Origin: Ectopseudomonas alcaliphila
Lineage (GTDB): Bacteria > Pseudomonadota > Gammaproteobacteria > Pseudomonadales > Pseudomonadaceae
Direction: 5' to 3'
NCBI RefSeq assembly: GCF_900101755.1
Contig: NZ_FNAE01000008.1
Coordinates: forward strand, 163,737 to 227,736
DNA: 64,000 bases
Positions within the stretch are counted from its first letter, which is position 1, and the number at the start of each line of letters is the position of its first letter. Position numbers and translations under genes: made by a program. Below the pieces are notes generated by a model. The model saw nothing but the letters and a program-made list of their open reading frames with translations, did not search any database and was not told the DNA's origin. Shown here one piece after another: positions 19,519 to 28,448 of this stretch.

Positions 19519-20379
19519 TTAAATCGTTCGTCTGGCAAGCATACCGCCAAGCAGCCCGGTCAGGCAGCCGGTGAGCAAGCCGCCGACATGCGCGGCATTG
19601 GCAATGGCGCCGAACTGCAACAACTCGAAGATGCCGGTCATGCAGATCAGCAGCCAGGCCAGCATCATCACCAGCACGCCAGGCGGCAGCCGATAGGCAG
19701 CGTTCGGTGCCAGGCGCTGGTAGATCCAGCAATGCCCAAGCAGACCGTAAAGTACGCCGGACAGGCCGCCGAACAACGACGGCCCGGCCCACCAGTACTG
19801 GGCGAAGTTCGACGCCAGACCAAACAGCAGAGTCAGCCCCAACAGGCCGATGGCGCCCTGGCGAAACTCGATGCGTCGCCCCAGCTCCCAGTACCACAAG
19901 CTGTTCATCGCCAGATGCAGCCAACCGAAGTGGATCAGCATCGGCGTGATCAGGCGCCACCATTGACCACTGCCCAGGGTGGCATCCAGATAGGTCAGAT
20001 AGATGTGCTCACCGTCGAGGCGAAAATCGACGAAACTCAGCCAGCGAATGGTGGAAAAGTTCTCGCCCGCCAGGGTCACCGCGAAGACGATGAAGGTGGC
20101 CAGCAACACCAGCGCCGTGACCGGGCTGCGCCGTAGTTGAGTGGCGAAGCCCTCGCGCACAGGGACGACGCTTGGCGGCAGCTCTCCGGCGGCATCGCCC
20201 TGCGGGTGGCGCGCGTACAGTTCGCGCACCTGCTCTGCAAGCTCCTGCCCCGGCACCCACAGCACCTGCTCACCGCCCTCTTCCGCCACCCGGTGCGGTA
20301 CACGCAAACGCTGCAGCAGAGCGACAAAACCGCTCAAATCGCTATCCAGCGGCAAGCGCAACACAACCACTGCCGTCAT
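19519..20379 (-). CDS. rhomboid family intramembrane serine protease
   Basis: A 286-residue GlpG-like protein. A soluble N-terminal domain of about 85 residues precedes six membrane segments. The catalytic serine lies in GLSG (Ser207) and the catalytic histidine in AAHVGG (His264). The HxxMN-like oxyanion/helix-2 segment is HFGWLHLAMN. It should cleave membrane proteins within the inner membrane. Its start overlaps the stop of the upstream phosphoesterase gene (ATGA). The substrate cannot be told from sequence. Confidence 0.93.
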   Translation of the reverse strand: MTAVVVLRLPLDSDLSGFVALLQRLRVPHRVAEEGGEQVLWVPGQELAEQVRELYARHPQGDAAGELPPSVVPVREGFATQLRRSPVTALVLLATFIVFAVTLAGENFSTIRWLSFVDFRLDGEHIYLTYLDATLGSGQWWRLITPMLIHFGWLHLAMNSLWYWELGRRIEFRQGAIGLLGLTLLFGLASNFAQYWWAGPSLFGGLSGVLYGLLGHCWIYQRLAPNAAYRLPPGVLVMMLAWLLICMTGIFELLQFGAIANAAHVGGLLTGCLTGLLGGMLARRTI

Positions 20380-21350
20380 CGCGGCGCCTCCTGCGGATCG
20401 ACATCGACCCAGACGAATTTACCCGCGTCCAGACGTGTTTCCTGATCCAGACGATAAGCCACCAGGCGGCCGCCAACCACCGCGCTGTAGTCCAGACACG
20501 CCAGGTTGGGCCTGATCGGCGCCGGCTTGCCACGCCGCCAGTAATGGCCGACGAACAGCAGCGGCTCGTGCGCGCCATATCTGAGCAACTCATCCTTCTG
20601 CAGTTCGGTCAACGGCGTCTGCGCAGCCATCTCCGGCAACGCATCGGGCTGGAAGACGATATCGCCGTAGGTCTGCGGATTCTCTTCCCAGAATTTGGTG
20701 CGAAAGTACGAGCGGGTAAAGCCGTCGCCGCTGGTCAGGGTCAGGCCGTGCGGCAAGCGCATGTCGGTACCACGCAGCAGGCGATCTAGCGCCATGTTGG
20801 CGAAGCTGCCGGGCACGGCCGAGGCCTGCAGGAAGTGTTCGTCGATGCAGCCATCGGGAAACTGCGCCTTGAGCGGCGTGATCAGCTCGTCATCCCAGCA
20901 GGCGTGCACCACGCGGAAGCGCCCGGCATCGATGAATAGCGGCATCTCGTAGAACCAGCACAGAAATTCGCGCCACTCCAGTGGATGATCCTCGAATTGC
21001 GCCAATGTCTCGCGCATCAGGCGCTGGTGGCGCGAGCTGTGCTCGCGTACGTACTGGCGGCCACTGCCGGGTGGCGCCGGCGTGCTCCAGCCCAACGCGT
21101 TGAACTCGTGGTTGCCCATGATGCACAGTGCCTGGTCGGCACGAACCATGTCGTGCACCAGATGCAGGGTTTCACGGATACCCGGACCACGGTCGACCAG
21201 GTCACCCAGGAAGATCACCATGCGCGTCGGATGGCGCCACACGCCACCCTGGCGGCTGTAACCCAAACGCTCGAGCAGGCGTTCAAGGGTTTGCGCGCAA
21301 CCGTGGATATCACCGATCAGGTCATAGCCACGATGGGGGTCGAGGGACAT
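20376..21350 (-). CDS. metallophosphoesterase (calcineurin-like)
   Basis: A 324-residue protein with the metallophosphoesterase motifs in order: GDIHGC (near residue 13), GDLVDRGPG (about 49), GNHE (about 79) and later histidine-containing segments (VHACWDDE, FVGHYWRRG). The family includes symmetrical-diadenosine-tetraphosphatase-like and protein-phosphatase-like enzymes; the exact substrate is open. It sits directly after nadK and overlaps the rhomboid gene, so it belongs to one minus-strand unit. Confidence 0.9.
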   Translation of the reverse strand: MSLDPHRGYDLIGDIHGCAQTLERLLERLGYSRQGGVWRHPTRMVIFLGDLVDRGPGIRETLHLVHDMVRADQALCIMGNHEFNALGWSTPAPPGSGRQYVREHSSRHQRLMRETLAQFEDHPLEWREFLCWFYEMPLFIDAGRFRVVHACWDDELITPLKAQFPDGCIDEHFLQASAVPGSFANMALDRLLRGTDMRLPHGLTLTSGDGFTRSYFRTKFWEENPQTYGDIVFQPDALPEMAAQTPLTELQKDELLRYGAHEPLLFVGHYWRRGKPAPIRPNLACLDYSAVVGGRLVAYRLDQETRLDAGKFVWVDVDPQEAPR

Positions 21351-22238
21351 TCAGTCCTGCCCTCCCAGGCGGCTGCCCCATCCGAGCTTGGTGCGGCAAA
21401 CCTCATAGTAGTTGTGATCCAGCGGATGGATCAGACGCAACTTCTGCGCCTTCTTGGCCACGTGCAGGGTGTCGCCCGGGGCACAGGTGAAGTGGTTCTG
21501 GCCGTCGCAGGACACCTGCGGATAGATGGTCATGTCCGCCGACACCACCACCTTCAGCTCGCTGTTGCCGTCAACCACGATGGGCCGGCTGGACAGCGTA
21601 TGCGGGTACATCGGCACCACCACGATGGCATCGAGCTTGGGATGCATGATCGGCCCGCCGGCGGACAGCGCATAGGCGGTCGAACCCGTGGGCGTGGCGA
21701 CGATCAGGCCGTCGGCCTTCTGGCTGCAGACGAACTGACCGTCGATATACAGCTCGAACTCGATCATCCGCGTCGACTTGCCGGGGTGCAGCACCACGTC
21801 GTTGAGCGCGTCGCCCTGGCCGATGGCTTCGCCCTGGCGACGCACTTCGGCTTCGAGCAGGAAGCGATTCTCGGTCAGGTACTGGCCTTCGAGCACCTGC
21901 GCCACCTTGAGCTCCAGCTCGTCAGGGCGAATATCGGTGAGAAAACCCAGGCTGCCACGGTTGATCCCCAGCACCGGTACCTTGTGCCGCGCCAGGGCGC
22001 GGGCGGCGCCGAGCATGCTGCCGTCGCCACCGACGACGATCACCAGGTCGCAGACCTCGCCAAGCATCTTGCGCGAGGAGGTCTGCAGGCCGTGTCCCGG
22101 CAGCACGTCGGCAATGGTGTCCTCGAGGATCACATGCAGGTGGCGGTCGATCAGAAAGCGCTTGAGCCGCCGCACGGTTTCCAGCACCCGCGTGCTCCCC
22201 AGGCGCCCGATGATGCCGACATTGCGAAATTGCTCCAT
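21351..22238 (-). CDS. nadK: NAD kinase
   Basis: A 295-residue cytosolic enzyme that makes NADP from NAD and ATP. The GGDGS motif is at residues 70-74, and the conserved NDVVLH and PTGSTAYALSAGGPI segments are present. Length and motifs match the proteobacterial NadK (PpnK). It is the first gene of the minus-strand unit nadK-phosphoesterase-rhomboid and diverges from the DUF1853 gene across 96 bases. Confidence 0.97.
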   Translation of the reverse strand: MEQFRNVGIIGRLGSTRVLETVRRLKRFLIDRHLHVILEDTIADVLPGHGLQTSSRKMLGEVCDLVIVVGGDGSMLGAARALARHKVPVLGINRGSLGFLTDIRPDELELKVAQVLEGQYLTENRFLLEAEVRRQGEAIGQGDALNDVVLHPGKSTRMIEFELYIDGQFVCSQKADGLIVATPTGSTAYALSAGGPIMHPKLDAIVVVPMYPHTLSSRPIVVDGNSELKVVVSADMTIYPQVSCDGQNHFTCAPGDTLHVAKKAQKLRLIHPLDHNYYEVCRTKLGWGSRLGGQD

Positions 22239-22334
22239 GGGACTCCCGCCAGACAGATAAGAAACGATGGGTGATTATCGGCCAAAGGCCTGGGCGGCAG
22301 CAAACCAGCACTGTTACTGGGCTATGCTCGGCTC

Positions 22335-23267
22335 ATGAACACACCCGACTCGCTGCATGATCTGCTGCTGGGCTTGCGTACCCCGGCTGTGCGTGACCTG
22401 GCCTGGGCGCTGTTCTCGCCGCCCATGCTGGGTGAGACCACGAAAGTCCAGCGTCATCCGCTACAGGCCAGTTGCTGGACGCGGCAACCGCAGCGGCTGG
22501 CAGACTGGCTCGTGCAGCAGGACAACGAGGCCGGCGCCCTGCACGCCTGGCTGGCCGCAAAACCGGTACGCCGCCTCGGCCTCTATTACGAACGCCTGTG
22601 GCAGTTCGCCCTGCACGCCGCACCGGATGTCCAAGTAATCGCCGCTAACCTGCCAATACGCCAGAACGGCCAGACCCTGGGCGAGCTGGATCTGCTGCTG
22701 CGCGACGACGAAGGCGAACACCATCTCGAATTGGCGGTGAAGTTCTATCTCGGCACGCACAGCTGCGATGCCGCAGACTGGCTAGGCCCGGGCAGTCATG
22801 ATCGGCTCGATCTGAAACTGAGCCACCTCGCGCAGCACCAGTTACCCCTGTCTTCACGCCGTGAGGCACGCGGCGCGCTGAACGAATTGCAGCTGGGCGA
22901 AACCCGATCCGCTTTCTGGCTCGGCGGCTACCTGTTCTATCACTGGCCCGACGCGTCCTCCCCGCCTCGCGGCGCCACACCCGAACACTGCCGCGGACGC
23001 TGGCTGCATCAGCGCGACTGGAATGACTTCACCACGACGAGACCCGGCGCGCGCTGGCAGCCGCTGCCAAGACTGGCCTGGCTGGCGCCGGCGTTGGTGA
23101 ATGCCGATGGGGTCTGGTCTGATGAAATGCTCCAGCAATGGCTGAACACATTGCGTCCAGAAGCTCAGGCGCAACTGCTGGTACGACTGGAGGAAGATCA
23201 TGCCGGGGATTGGCGAGAGGTCGAGCGGATCTTTCTGGTCAACGATCAGTGGCCCAAACAGTCGTAG
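22335..23267 (+). CDS. DUF1853 family protein
   Basis: A 310-residue soluble protein. The N-terminal LLLGLRTPAVRDLAWALFSPP and the central ELDLLLRDDEGEHHLELAVKFYLG segments are typical of DUF1853; the second resembles a PD-(D/E)XK nuclease core (D...E-x-K), which is a fold hint only. It is transcribed divergently from nadK. Its stop codon TAG forms part of the first bases of a REP-like repeat, so the repeat may have been acquired exactly at the gene end. Function unknown. Confidence 0.87.
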   Translation: MNTPDSLHDLLLGLRTPAVRDLAWALFSPPMLGETTKVQRHPLQASCWTRQPQRLADWLVQQDNEAGALHAWLAAKPVRRLGLYYERLWQFALHAAPDVQVIAANLPIRQNGQTLGELDLLLRDDEGEHHLELAVKFYLGTHSCDAADWLGPGSHDRLDLKLSHLAQHQLPLSSRREARGALNELQLGETRSAFWLGGYLFYHWPDASSPPRGATPEHCRGRWLHQRDWNDFTTTRPGARWQPLPRLAWLAPALVNADGVWSDEMLQQWLNTLRPEAQAQLLVRLEEDHAGDWREVERIFLVNDQWPKQS

Positions 23268-23323
23268 CCCGGATGTAATCCGGGAGACATGCACCTGCGG
23301 TCCCCGGATTTCATCCGGGCTAC
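23264..23323. repeat. REP-like inverted repeat (GTAGCCCGG family), copy 2
   Basis: The arms GTAGCCCGGATGTAATCCGG and CCGGATTTCATCCGGGCTAC face each other. The left end includes the stop codon of the DUF1853 gene. Confidence 0.85.
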
Positions 23324-23448
23324 GGCCTGGAGTCTGGCTCAAGCGGCAGTTGGCGAGAGTACGTTTTAGGTGCCTCCACCATCCCAAGGCTGGCGTGGCT
23401 CCCCCGCCCTATGCGAGCGTCATCAACGCTGACGATGGCTATTCGCCC

Positions 23449-24558
23449 CTACCTACTGCGCTCGGTACGCCCACCGGAACGTGCCAGATAGCCTGCCCCG
23501 CTTTCACAGAGCAGCGCATCGCGCTGCACCGCTGGCAGGGCGTCCAGGCCGCCGCGCAACGCGTAAACGCTGTACCCCAGCTGCGAGAGCAGAAACACCG
23601 CGCTGCTGCTGCGTTTGCCGCTGTCGCAGTAGCACAGGTAGGTGCGTGATCGCTCCAGCAGGCGCGCCTTCAGGCGCAACAGCTGCAGCGGCATATGCAG
23701 CGCTTGCGGCGCATGCGCCTTCTCATACTCTTCCAGCAGGCGCACATCCAGCCATTGCGCGCCCTGTGTCAGCAACCTGGCGCCCTCGCCCAGCGACACT
23801 TCAGCCACCACTGGCGCCTTGAGCAGGGCAAAGAAATCCTGACGATCCAGGCGCAGCACACTGCCGGCCTCGACCATGGTCACCGTGGCATTTCGCGGCC
23901 GGTCGGCAAGCAGGGCCTCCTCGCCGAAACAGGCACCCACCTCCAGCTCCGCCAGCACCTGGTGCTCGCTACCCGCGCCCCGGATCACTTCGGCGCGACC
24001 GCTTTCCAGGAAATAGCAGCAATCGCCAGTGGCACCCTCTTCAAGCACCTGGCTGCCCGCCGCCAGCTCGACTTTCTGCAGGCGGGCGAGCATGTTCTGC
24101 ACGTTGGCTGGCGGCACCTTGGCAAACAAGGGGTTTTCCAGCAGCCGCTCCAGCCACTCGACATCGGCGCCACTCTGCTGCAGCGCCAGCAACAGGTCCT
24201 GATGCGCCAGGCGCCAGGTCAGCAGGCGATCGAGCGTGACGCTATCGATCATCAGCACGCTGATATCGGTCAAGGCGCGGGCGTCATGCAGTCGCGGCAG
24301 ACCAGGAGACAAGGGATGACAGCTGAGCTCGCTGCCGGCCTGAACCTTCTGCGTGCGCCCCTCGGCATCCTGCAACTGCAACTCACCGGCCAGCAGATAG
24401 CAGCTCAGACGCGCCTGATCCCCCTGACGAAACAGCAACTGCCCCGCCAGCAGAGGCTGCGGCACCAGCTGGCTACGCAACTCGCGCCACTGCTGCTCTG
24501 AAAGCACATTGAGCGGCGTCAAGCTGCGCAATTGTTCGGGGGTAAGGGGTTCGCTCAT
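23449..24558 (-). CDS. cyclic-nucleotide-binding domains fused to a rhodanese domain
   Basis: A 369-residue soluble protein. Two cNMP-binding-like folds occupy about residues 15-125 and 140-250; the second has GACFGEEALLADRPRNATV, the phosphate-binding cassette pattern. A rhodanese domain follows (about 255-355) with the active-site loop CDSGKR, where the cysteine can carry sulfur or phosphate-like groups. The mix suggests a ligand-regulated sulfurtransferase or sensor (inference). There is no DNA-binding domain, so it is not a CRP-type regulator. It is followed on the same strand by nothing co-directional for about 120 bases. Confidence 0.87.
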   Translation of the reverse strand: MSEPLTPEQLRSLTPLNVLSEQQWRELRSQLVPQPLLAGQLLFRQGDQARLSCYLLAGELQLQDAEGRTQKVQAGSELSCHPLSPGLPRLHDARALTDISVLMIDSVTLDRLLTWRLAHQDLLLALQQSGADVEWLERLLENPLFAKVPPANVQNMLARLQKVELAAGSQVLEEGATGDCCYFLESGRAEVIRGAGSEHQVLAELEVGACFGEEALLADRPRNATVTMVEAGSVLRLDRQDFFALLKAPVVAEVSLGEGARLLTQGAQWLDVRLLEEYEKAHAPQALHMPLQLLRLKARLLERSRTYLCYCDSGKRSSSAVFLLSQLGYSVYALRGGLDALPAVQRDALLCESGAGYLARSGGRTERSR

Positions 24559-24580
24559 GAGGATTTCCAGGCTCCGCTGG

Positions 24581-25522
24581 TCAGACCTGAGTGTAGTCGG
24601 CGCCGACGCCCATCAACGCCCGACGCCCTTGCAAGCCGCCAGTATGAATGAATATCAGCCGACTGCCGCGCGCAAGTTGACCCCTCTTGCAGAAATCGCG
24701 CAGCGCCATAAGCGCCTTGCCGGTATACACAGGCTCCAGCGGCATGCCGCTGGCCTGCTCGGTCTCCAGGATGAACTGGCGCAGTGGCTCGTCGAGACGC
24801 GCAAAACCGCCGCGCGCGGCTTCGATCAGTTGGTAGCGCCGCGCCGATGCCCCGCTCTCGTTCAGCAACGTGGCGACCTGAGAGGCGACACCGTGGTCGC
24901 TCGGTACGGCCTGAGCGCCAAATACGCTGCGCCGAATATCACCCAGCAGCAGACCGGCCAGGGTGGTACCGGTCCCCGTAGCCAGCCACCAGGCATCGAA
25001 ATCGGACCAGTCGATATCTGCCAGCTGCGCCTCAGCCATCGCCACCAGACAGCTGCAGCCTCTAGCGCCCTGAAGGCCCAGACCTCCCTCGCCGACCGCC
25101 TGGAAACCCGGATAGCGAGCGAGCCAGGGCACCCAGAAATCAGGCTGATGGCGCGCACGGTAACCGCCATAACCCAACCAGTGCAGCGTCATACCCATGC
25201 GCTGCAGATCATCGACGGTCGGGGTCTGCTGCGCCTCGCCACGCAACAGACCGACACTGGCGAAGCCGAAACGCCGGCCCGCCGCTGCCAGCGCATGCAG
25301 ATGATTGGAGTGCGCACCACCCAGGCTGATCACGCCCTGCGCGCCGGTCGCAGCGGCCTGTTCAAGATAGGGCGCGAGTTTGAACCACTTGTTGCCGGAC
25401 ACCAGTGGATCGACAAGATCCAGGCGTAGACAGGCGAGCTCGACACCGGCAGCCTCGAGCCAGTCCAGTTGTAGAGGTTGTAGCGGCGCTCGCGGGCGCC
25501 AGAGGGGAATCCGTATCGGCAA
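24581..25522 (-). CDS. PLP-dependent ACC deaminase / D-cysteine desulfhydrase family enzyme
   Basis: A 313-residue fold-type II PLP enzyme. SGNKWFKL (about residues 42-49) carries the likely Schiff-base lysine, and GGAHSNHLHALAAAGRRFG is the cofactor-binding segment. ATGTGTTLAG binds the PLP phosphate. Members use 1-aminocyclopropane-1-carboxylate or D-cysteine; most pseudomonad chromosomal copies are probably desulfhydrases, but substrate residues cannot be judged here. It lies three bases from the coiled-coil gene on the same strand, so the pair is probably co-transcribed. Confidence 0.88.
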   Translation of the reverse strand: MPIRIPLWRPRAPLQPLQLDWLEAAGVELACLRLDLVDPLVSGNKWFKLAPYLEQAAATGAQGVISLGGAHSNHLHALAAAGRRFGFASVGLLRGEAQQTPTVDDLQRMGMTLHWLGYGGYRARHQPDFWVPWLARYPGFQAVGEGGLGLQGARGCSCLVAMAEAQLADIDWSDFDAWWLATGTGTTLAGLLLGDIRRSVFGAQAVPSDHGVASQVATLLNESGASARRYQLIEAARGGFARLDEPLRQFILETEQASGMPLEPVYTGKALMALRDFCKRGQLARGSRLIFIHTGGLQGRRALMGVGADYTQV

Positions 25523-25524
25523 AA

Positions 25525-26892
25525 TCAGCTGACGGTGCGCAGACGGCTACTGGCCTTGTGCCGCGCACAGCAGTTCGACTCACCCAGAGTGAAACGGCTG
25601 GGCGTGTCGACGCGGTCGATAGGGATGGCGCAGCGCTCACCGCTGGGCAGGGATGCATCGCAACTGGGCTGCTGATAATGCGCCAACCAGTGACGATACT
25701 GCTCTTCGGAAACGAAGCATTTGCTGGCGGCGTAGGCCATGGGGTTGTCCTGATAGCGGGCGACATCCTGCAGTGGAATGGTCAGGTGCCCGGCGCCGGG
25801 ATGGTACACCACGAACACCACGCCAAGCTTGGCCAGACGCTCCAGCACCTGATCACTACCCTGACTGGCGAACGCATCGCGCTCACGCTTGAGGCGTTCG
25901 ATTTCCGCCTGCAACTGGGCATCCAGCTCATTGCGATAGGCGAGCTCAACGTCACGGATGGCGATCTGTTCCTTGTACTCCGCCACGGCCGCAACGACCT
26001 TGGCGCGCACTTCACCATCGAACTGCGCGCGCAGGATATCGCCCTCGGTACGACCATGGCGCTCAAGGGCACGCAGTTGTTGAGTCATTTCCTCGCGGCT
26101 GCTCTGGAAACTTTCGGCCTGGGCGGCCAGTTGCGCCTTGAGGTTGGCGTTGAGTTCCTCCTGCTGGCGCAGCGCCTGATGCAGCCCATGGATCTGCGCC
26201 TGCAGATTCTTGCTCTGCTCCTCACTGGCCAGTTTGAACTTGGCCAGCTCGTCTTCGTGCTGCTGAGTCAGGCTGGTGATGCGCAGGCGCTGCTGCTGAA
26301 TCAGTTGCGCGGTCTTGGCACGATGTTCCTGATCCATCTTCTGCGCCAACTGCTCGGCTACTTCCTTGGCCGGGTCGGGCGCATACCATTTGTCTTCGGA
26401 GGCCACCTGCAAACGCTCGGCAACCACCGACTGGGCACTGTCGTCTTCGATCAAAAGCCCGAGTTGATTGCGTTTGACGGCATCGCGCAGCAATACCAGA
26501 TCATTCTGAGCGGGCGCCAGGCTGGGGTCCCACAGATGCATCTGGTGCCAGGAAACCGGACACTGACTGCGACAGGCCAGGCGAATCGGCCCGGCGCCAA
26601 GATCCGGACCACGACCGGCACGCTCGGCCAGATGCTGCAGAGGAATGTTCCACCCCTTGTCGGGGCGACCGTCCTCGTCGAAATCCAGAAAGAAGAATAC
26701 CGCCGCCCTGACCAGCAGACGCGGGTTGATCACCACGAATACCGCGCGCATCTGTTCGTCGGCGAACTCGGGCATGTTCACCACACCATCGAGCAACGCT
26801 TCGAATTCAGGGAACATCATCTGTTTGCAGATACCGCGTTCACTGAAGAACATCACGGCTTCCACCATCTGCGGCTTGTTCTGCATGCTCAT
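25525..26892 (-). CDS. conserved coiled-coil protein of unknown function
   Basis: A 455-residue protein with three parts. The globular N-terminal domain (1-150) contains FFFLDFDEDGRPDKGWNIPLQHLAERAGRGPDLG and two cysteines (LACRSQC). A long Q/E/A-rich coiled coil covers about 165-345. The C-terminal domain (about 350-455) has cysteines in SCDASLPSGERCAIPIDRV and NCCARHK, which may bind a metal. No Walker motif is present, so the label ParA sometimes given to such proteins is not supported. It is conserved in position near fadH in pseudomonads as I recall. Function unknown. Confidence 0.75.
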   Translation of the reverse strand: MSMQNKPQMVEAVMFFSERGICKQMMFPEFEALLDGVVNMPEFADEQMRAVFVVINPRLLVRAAVFFFLDFDEDGRPDKGWNIPLQHLAERAGRGPDLGAGPIRLACRSQCPVSWHQMHLWDPSLAPAQNDLVLLRDAVKRNQLGLLIEDDSAQSVVAERLQVASEDKWYAPDPAKEVAEQLAQKMDQEHRAKTAQLIQQQRLRITSLTQQHEDELAKFKLASEEQSKNLQAQIHGLHQALRQQEELNANLKAQLAAQAESFQSSREEMTQQLRALERHGRTEGDILRAQFDGEVRAKVVAAVAEYKEQIAIRDVELAYRNELDAQLQAEIERLKRERDAFASQGSDQVLERLAKLGVVFVVYHPGAGHLTIPLQDVARYQDNPMAYAASKCFVSEEQYRHWLAHYQQPSCDASLPSGERCAIPIDRVDTPSRFTLGESNCCARHKASSRLRTVS

Positions 26893-27260
26893 TGAGGACC
26901 CTCTGAACCAACCGGGAATACGCGCGCGTAGTCGCGTGCCGAAGTAACGCCTACTCCGGCATCGATACCGTCCTTGATACCTCGGGCAAGTCTAGGGGAA
27001 AACCCGACCACAGCAATGTGACTGGGTTGGCACTCACTCTGCGAGCTAGGCCGGATAAGCCACTGCTTAGCGCAAAAATGTGACAAGAGCGGAAAGTACG
27101 AGAGCCGCCAGCGACCCAGCCCGCGGGCATGACTCCCCGCCTGACGCCCCCAGTTCGATCGGCGGATTCTTGCTTTCCACCTGCGCCAGACAAGCGAATT
27201 TCCGCCCATGGCAATCGACAGCATTGCGCCCACCGGCTCTAGAACAGTGGTCCGACAACC

Positions 27261-27276
27261 TGGCACGCCATCTGCT
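27261..27276 (+). promoter_or_regulatory. possible sigma-54 promoter for the TAXI gene
   Basis: TGGCACGCCATCTGCT matches the sigma-54 consensus TGGCACG-N4-TTGCW at every fixed position except one (C for T), with the invariant GG and GC correctly spaced. It points toward the TAXI gene at 27484. Confidence 0.5.
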
Positions 27277-27460
27277 CAGCACCACACAGGCCCGCGCGCG
27301 TGGCGCGGCCGGACTGATAAAAAAGACAAGAGGTCAGCCATGTTCTGCCATCCCTTCACTGTTATCCCTCACTGCTCGACCCGCTTCGCGGGTGCCTCTC
27401 CCGGCACCCAAAAACTGCCTGCACGGCAAGCGCATCACTGACGCGCCCTCAGTTAAAGAA

Positions 27461-27471
27461 AATAACAACAA
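27461..27471 (+). promoter_or_regulatory. Crc/Hfq catabolite-activity motif before the TAXI gene
   Basis: AATAACAACAA contains two overlapping exact AANAANAA matches and directly abuts the GGAGACG ribosome site of the gene at 27484. Confidence 0.55.
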
Positions 27472-27483
27472 CGGAGACGCCCC

Positions 27484-28440
27484 ATGCACTTAGCCAAGCG
27501 CCTTGGCCTGCTTGCTGCTGCCGCGATTTTGGCCAATAGCCCCTACGCTCACGCCGGTCCGACCTCGATCAACATCCTCACTGGCGGCACCAGTGGCGTT
27601 TATTACCCGCTGGGCATGAGCCTGTCCGACCTTTACAGCGAGCACATCGAAGACTCGACCACCAGCGTGCGGGCCACCAAGGCCTCGGTGGAGAACCTCA
27701 ACCTGCTGCAGATCGCCCGTGGCCAACTGGCCTTCGCCCTGGGCGATTCCGTGGCCGATGCCTGGAAAGGCGACCAAGAAGCTGGCTTCAGAGCCCCGCG
27801 TGACCGCCTGCGTGCTATCGCCGGGATCTACCCGAACTACATCCAGATAGTCGCCAGCAAGGCATCGGGGATCACCAGCCTGGAGGATCTGCGCGGCAAA
27901 CGTATCTCCGTCGGGGCACCACGCTCGGGCACCGAGCTCAACGCCAGGGCCATCTTCAAGGCCGCAGGTCTCGGCTACGAGGATATGGGCCACGTCGAGT
28001 TCAAGCCCTACGCCGAATCGGTCGAACTGATCGAGAAAGGCCAGCTGGACGCCACCCTGCAGTCTGCCGGCCTGGGCATGGCGGCGATTCGCGACCTCGC
28101 CGAGCGCGTACCAATCACCTTCGTCGCCATTGCGCCGCAGGTGGTGTCACGTATCGGCAGCAGTGCCTATCAGTCGGGCACCATTCCTGCCGGCACCTAC
28201 AAGGACCAAACCAACGACGTGGCGACGGCGACCATCACCAACGTTCTGGTCAGCCAGACCAGCGTTTCCGACGCCGTGGCCTATCAGATGACCAAGCTGC
28301 TCTTCGAGAACCTCGACCGCCTGGCCGAGGCGCATCCGGCCGCCAAGGACATCAGGCTGGAGCGCGCAACCACCGGGCTGCCGATTCCGCTGCATCCCGG
28401 CGCCGAGCGCTTCTATCGTGAGGTGGGCGTTCTCAAGTAG
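27484..28440 (+). CDS. TAXI family TRAP transporter solute-binding protein
   Basis: A 318-residue periplasmic protein with a signal peptide (cut near YAHAGP). INILTGGTSGVYYPLGMSLSDLYSE and the later KRISVGAPRSGTELNARAIFKAAGL are signatures of the TAXI (TRAP-associated extracytoplasmic immunogenic) group. These proteins bind carboxylates such as glutamate or dicarboxylates and deliver them to a TRAP permease. No permease gene is next to it, so it must use one encoded elsewhere or have another role. The sequence upstream suggests sigma-54-driven transcription and catabolite repression at translation. Confidence 0.9.
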   Translation: MHLAKRLGLLAAAAILANSPYAHAGPTSINILTGGTSGVYYPLGMSLSDLYSEHIEDSTTSVRATKASVENLNLLQIARGQLAFALGDSVADAWKGDQEAGFRAPRDRLRAIAGIYPNYIQIVASKASGITSLEDLRGKRISVGAPRSGTELNARAIFKAAGLGYEDMGHVEFKPYAESVELIEKGQLDATLQSAGLGMAAIRDLAERVPITFVAIAPQVVSRIGSSAYQSGTIPAGTYKDQTNDVATATITNVLVSQTSVSDAVAYQMTKLLFENLDRLAEAHPAAKDIRLERATTGLPIPLHPGAERFYREVGVLK

Positions 28441-28448
28441 AGCGCCTC

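Larger units (their letters stand above)
26893..27483. other. gene-free stretch upstream of the TAXI gene
   Basis: About 590 bases between divergent genes. It holds a sigma-54-like promoter (27261-27276) and an A-rich Crc/Hfq-type motif next to the ribosome site (27461-27471). The short frames here have no ribosome site and no recognisable product. A transcript starting near 27288 would carry a leader of about 195 bases. Confidence 0.5.

Noticed and set aside
25525..26892. A ParA-type chromosome partition label for the coiled-coil protein
   Set aside because: No Walker A or other ParA motif is present.
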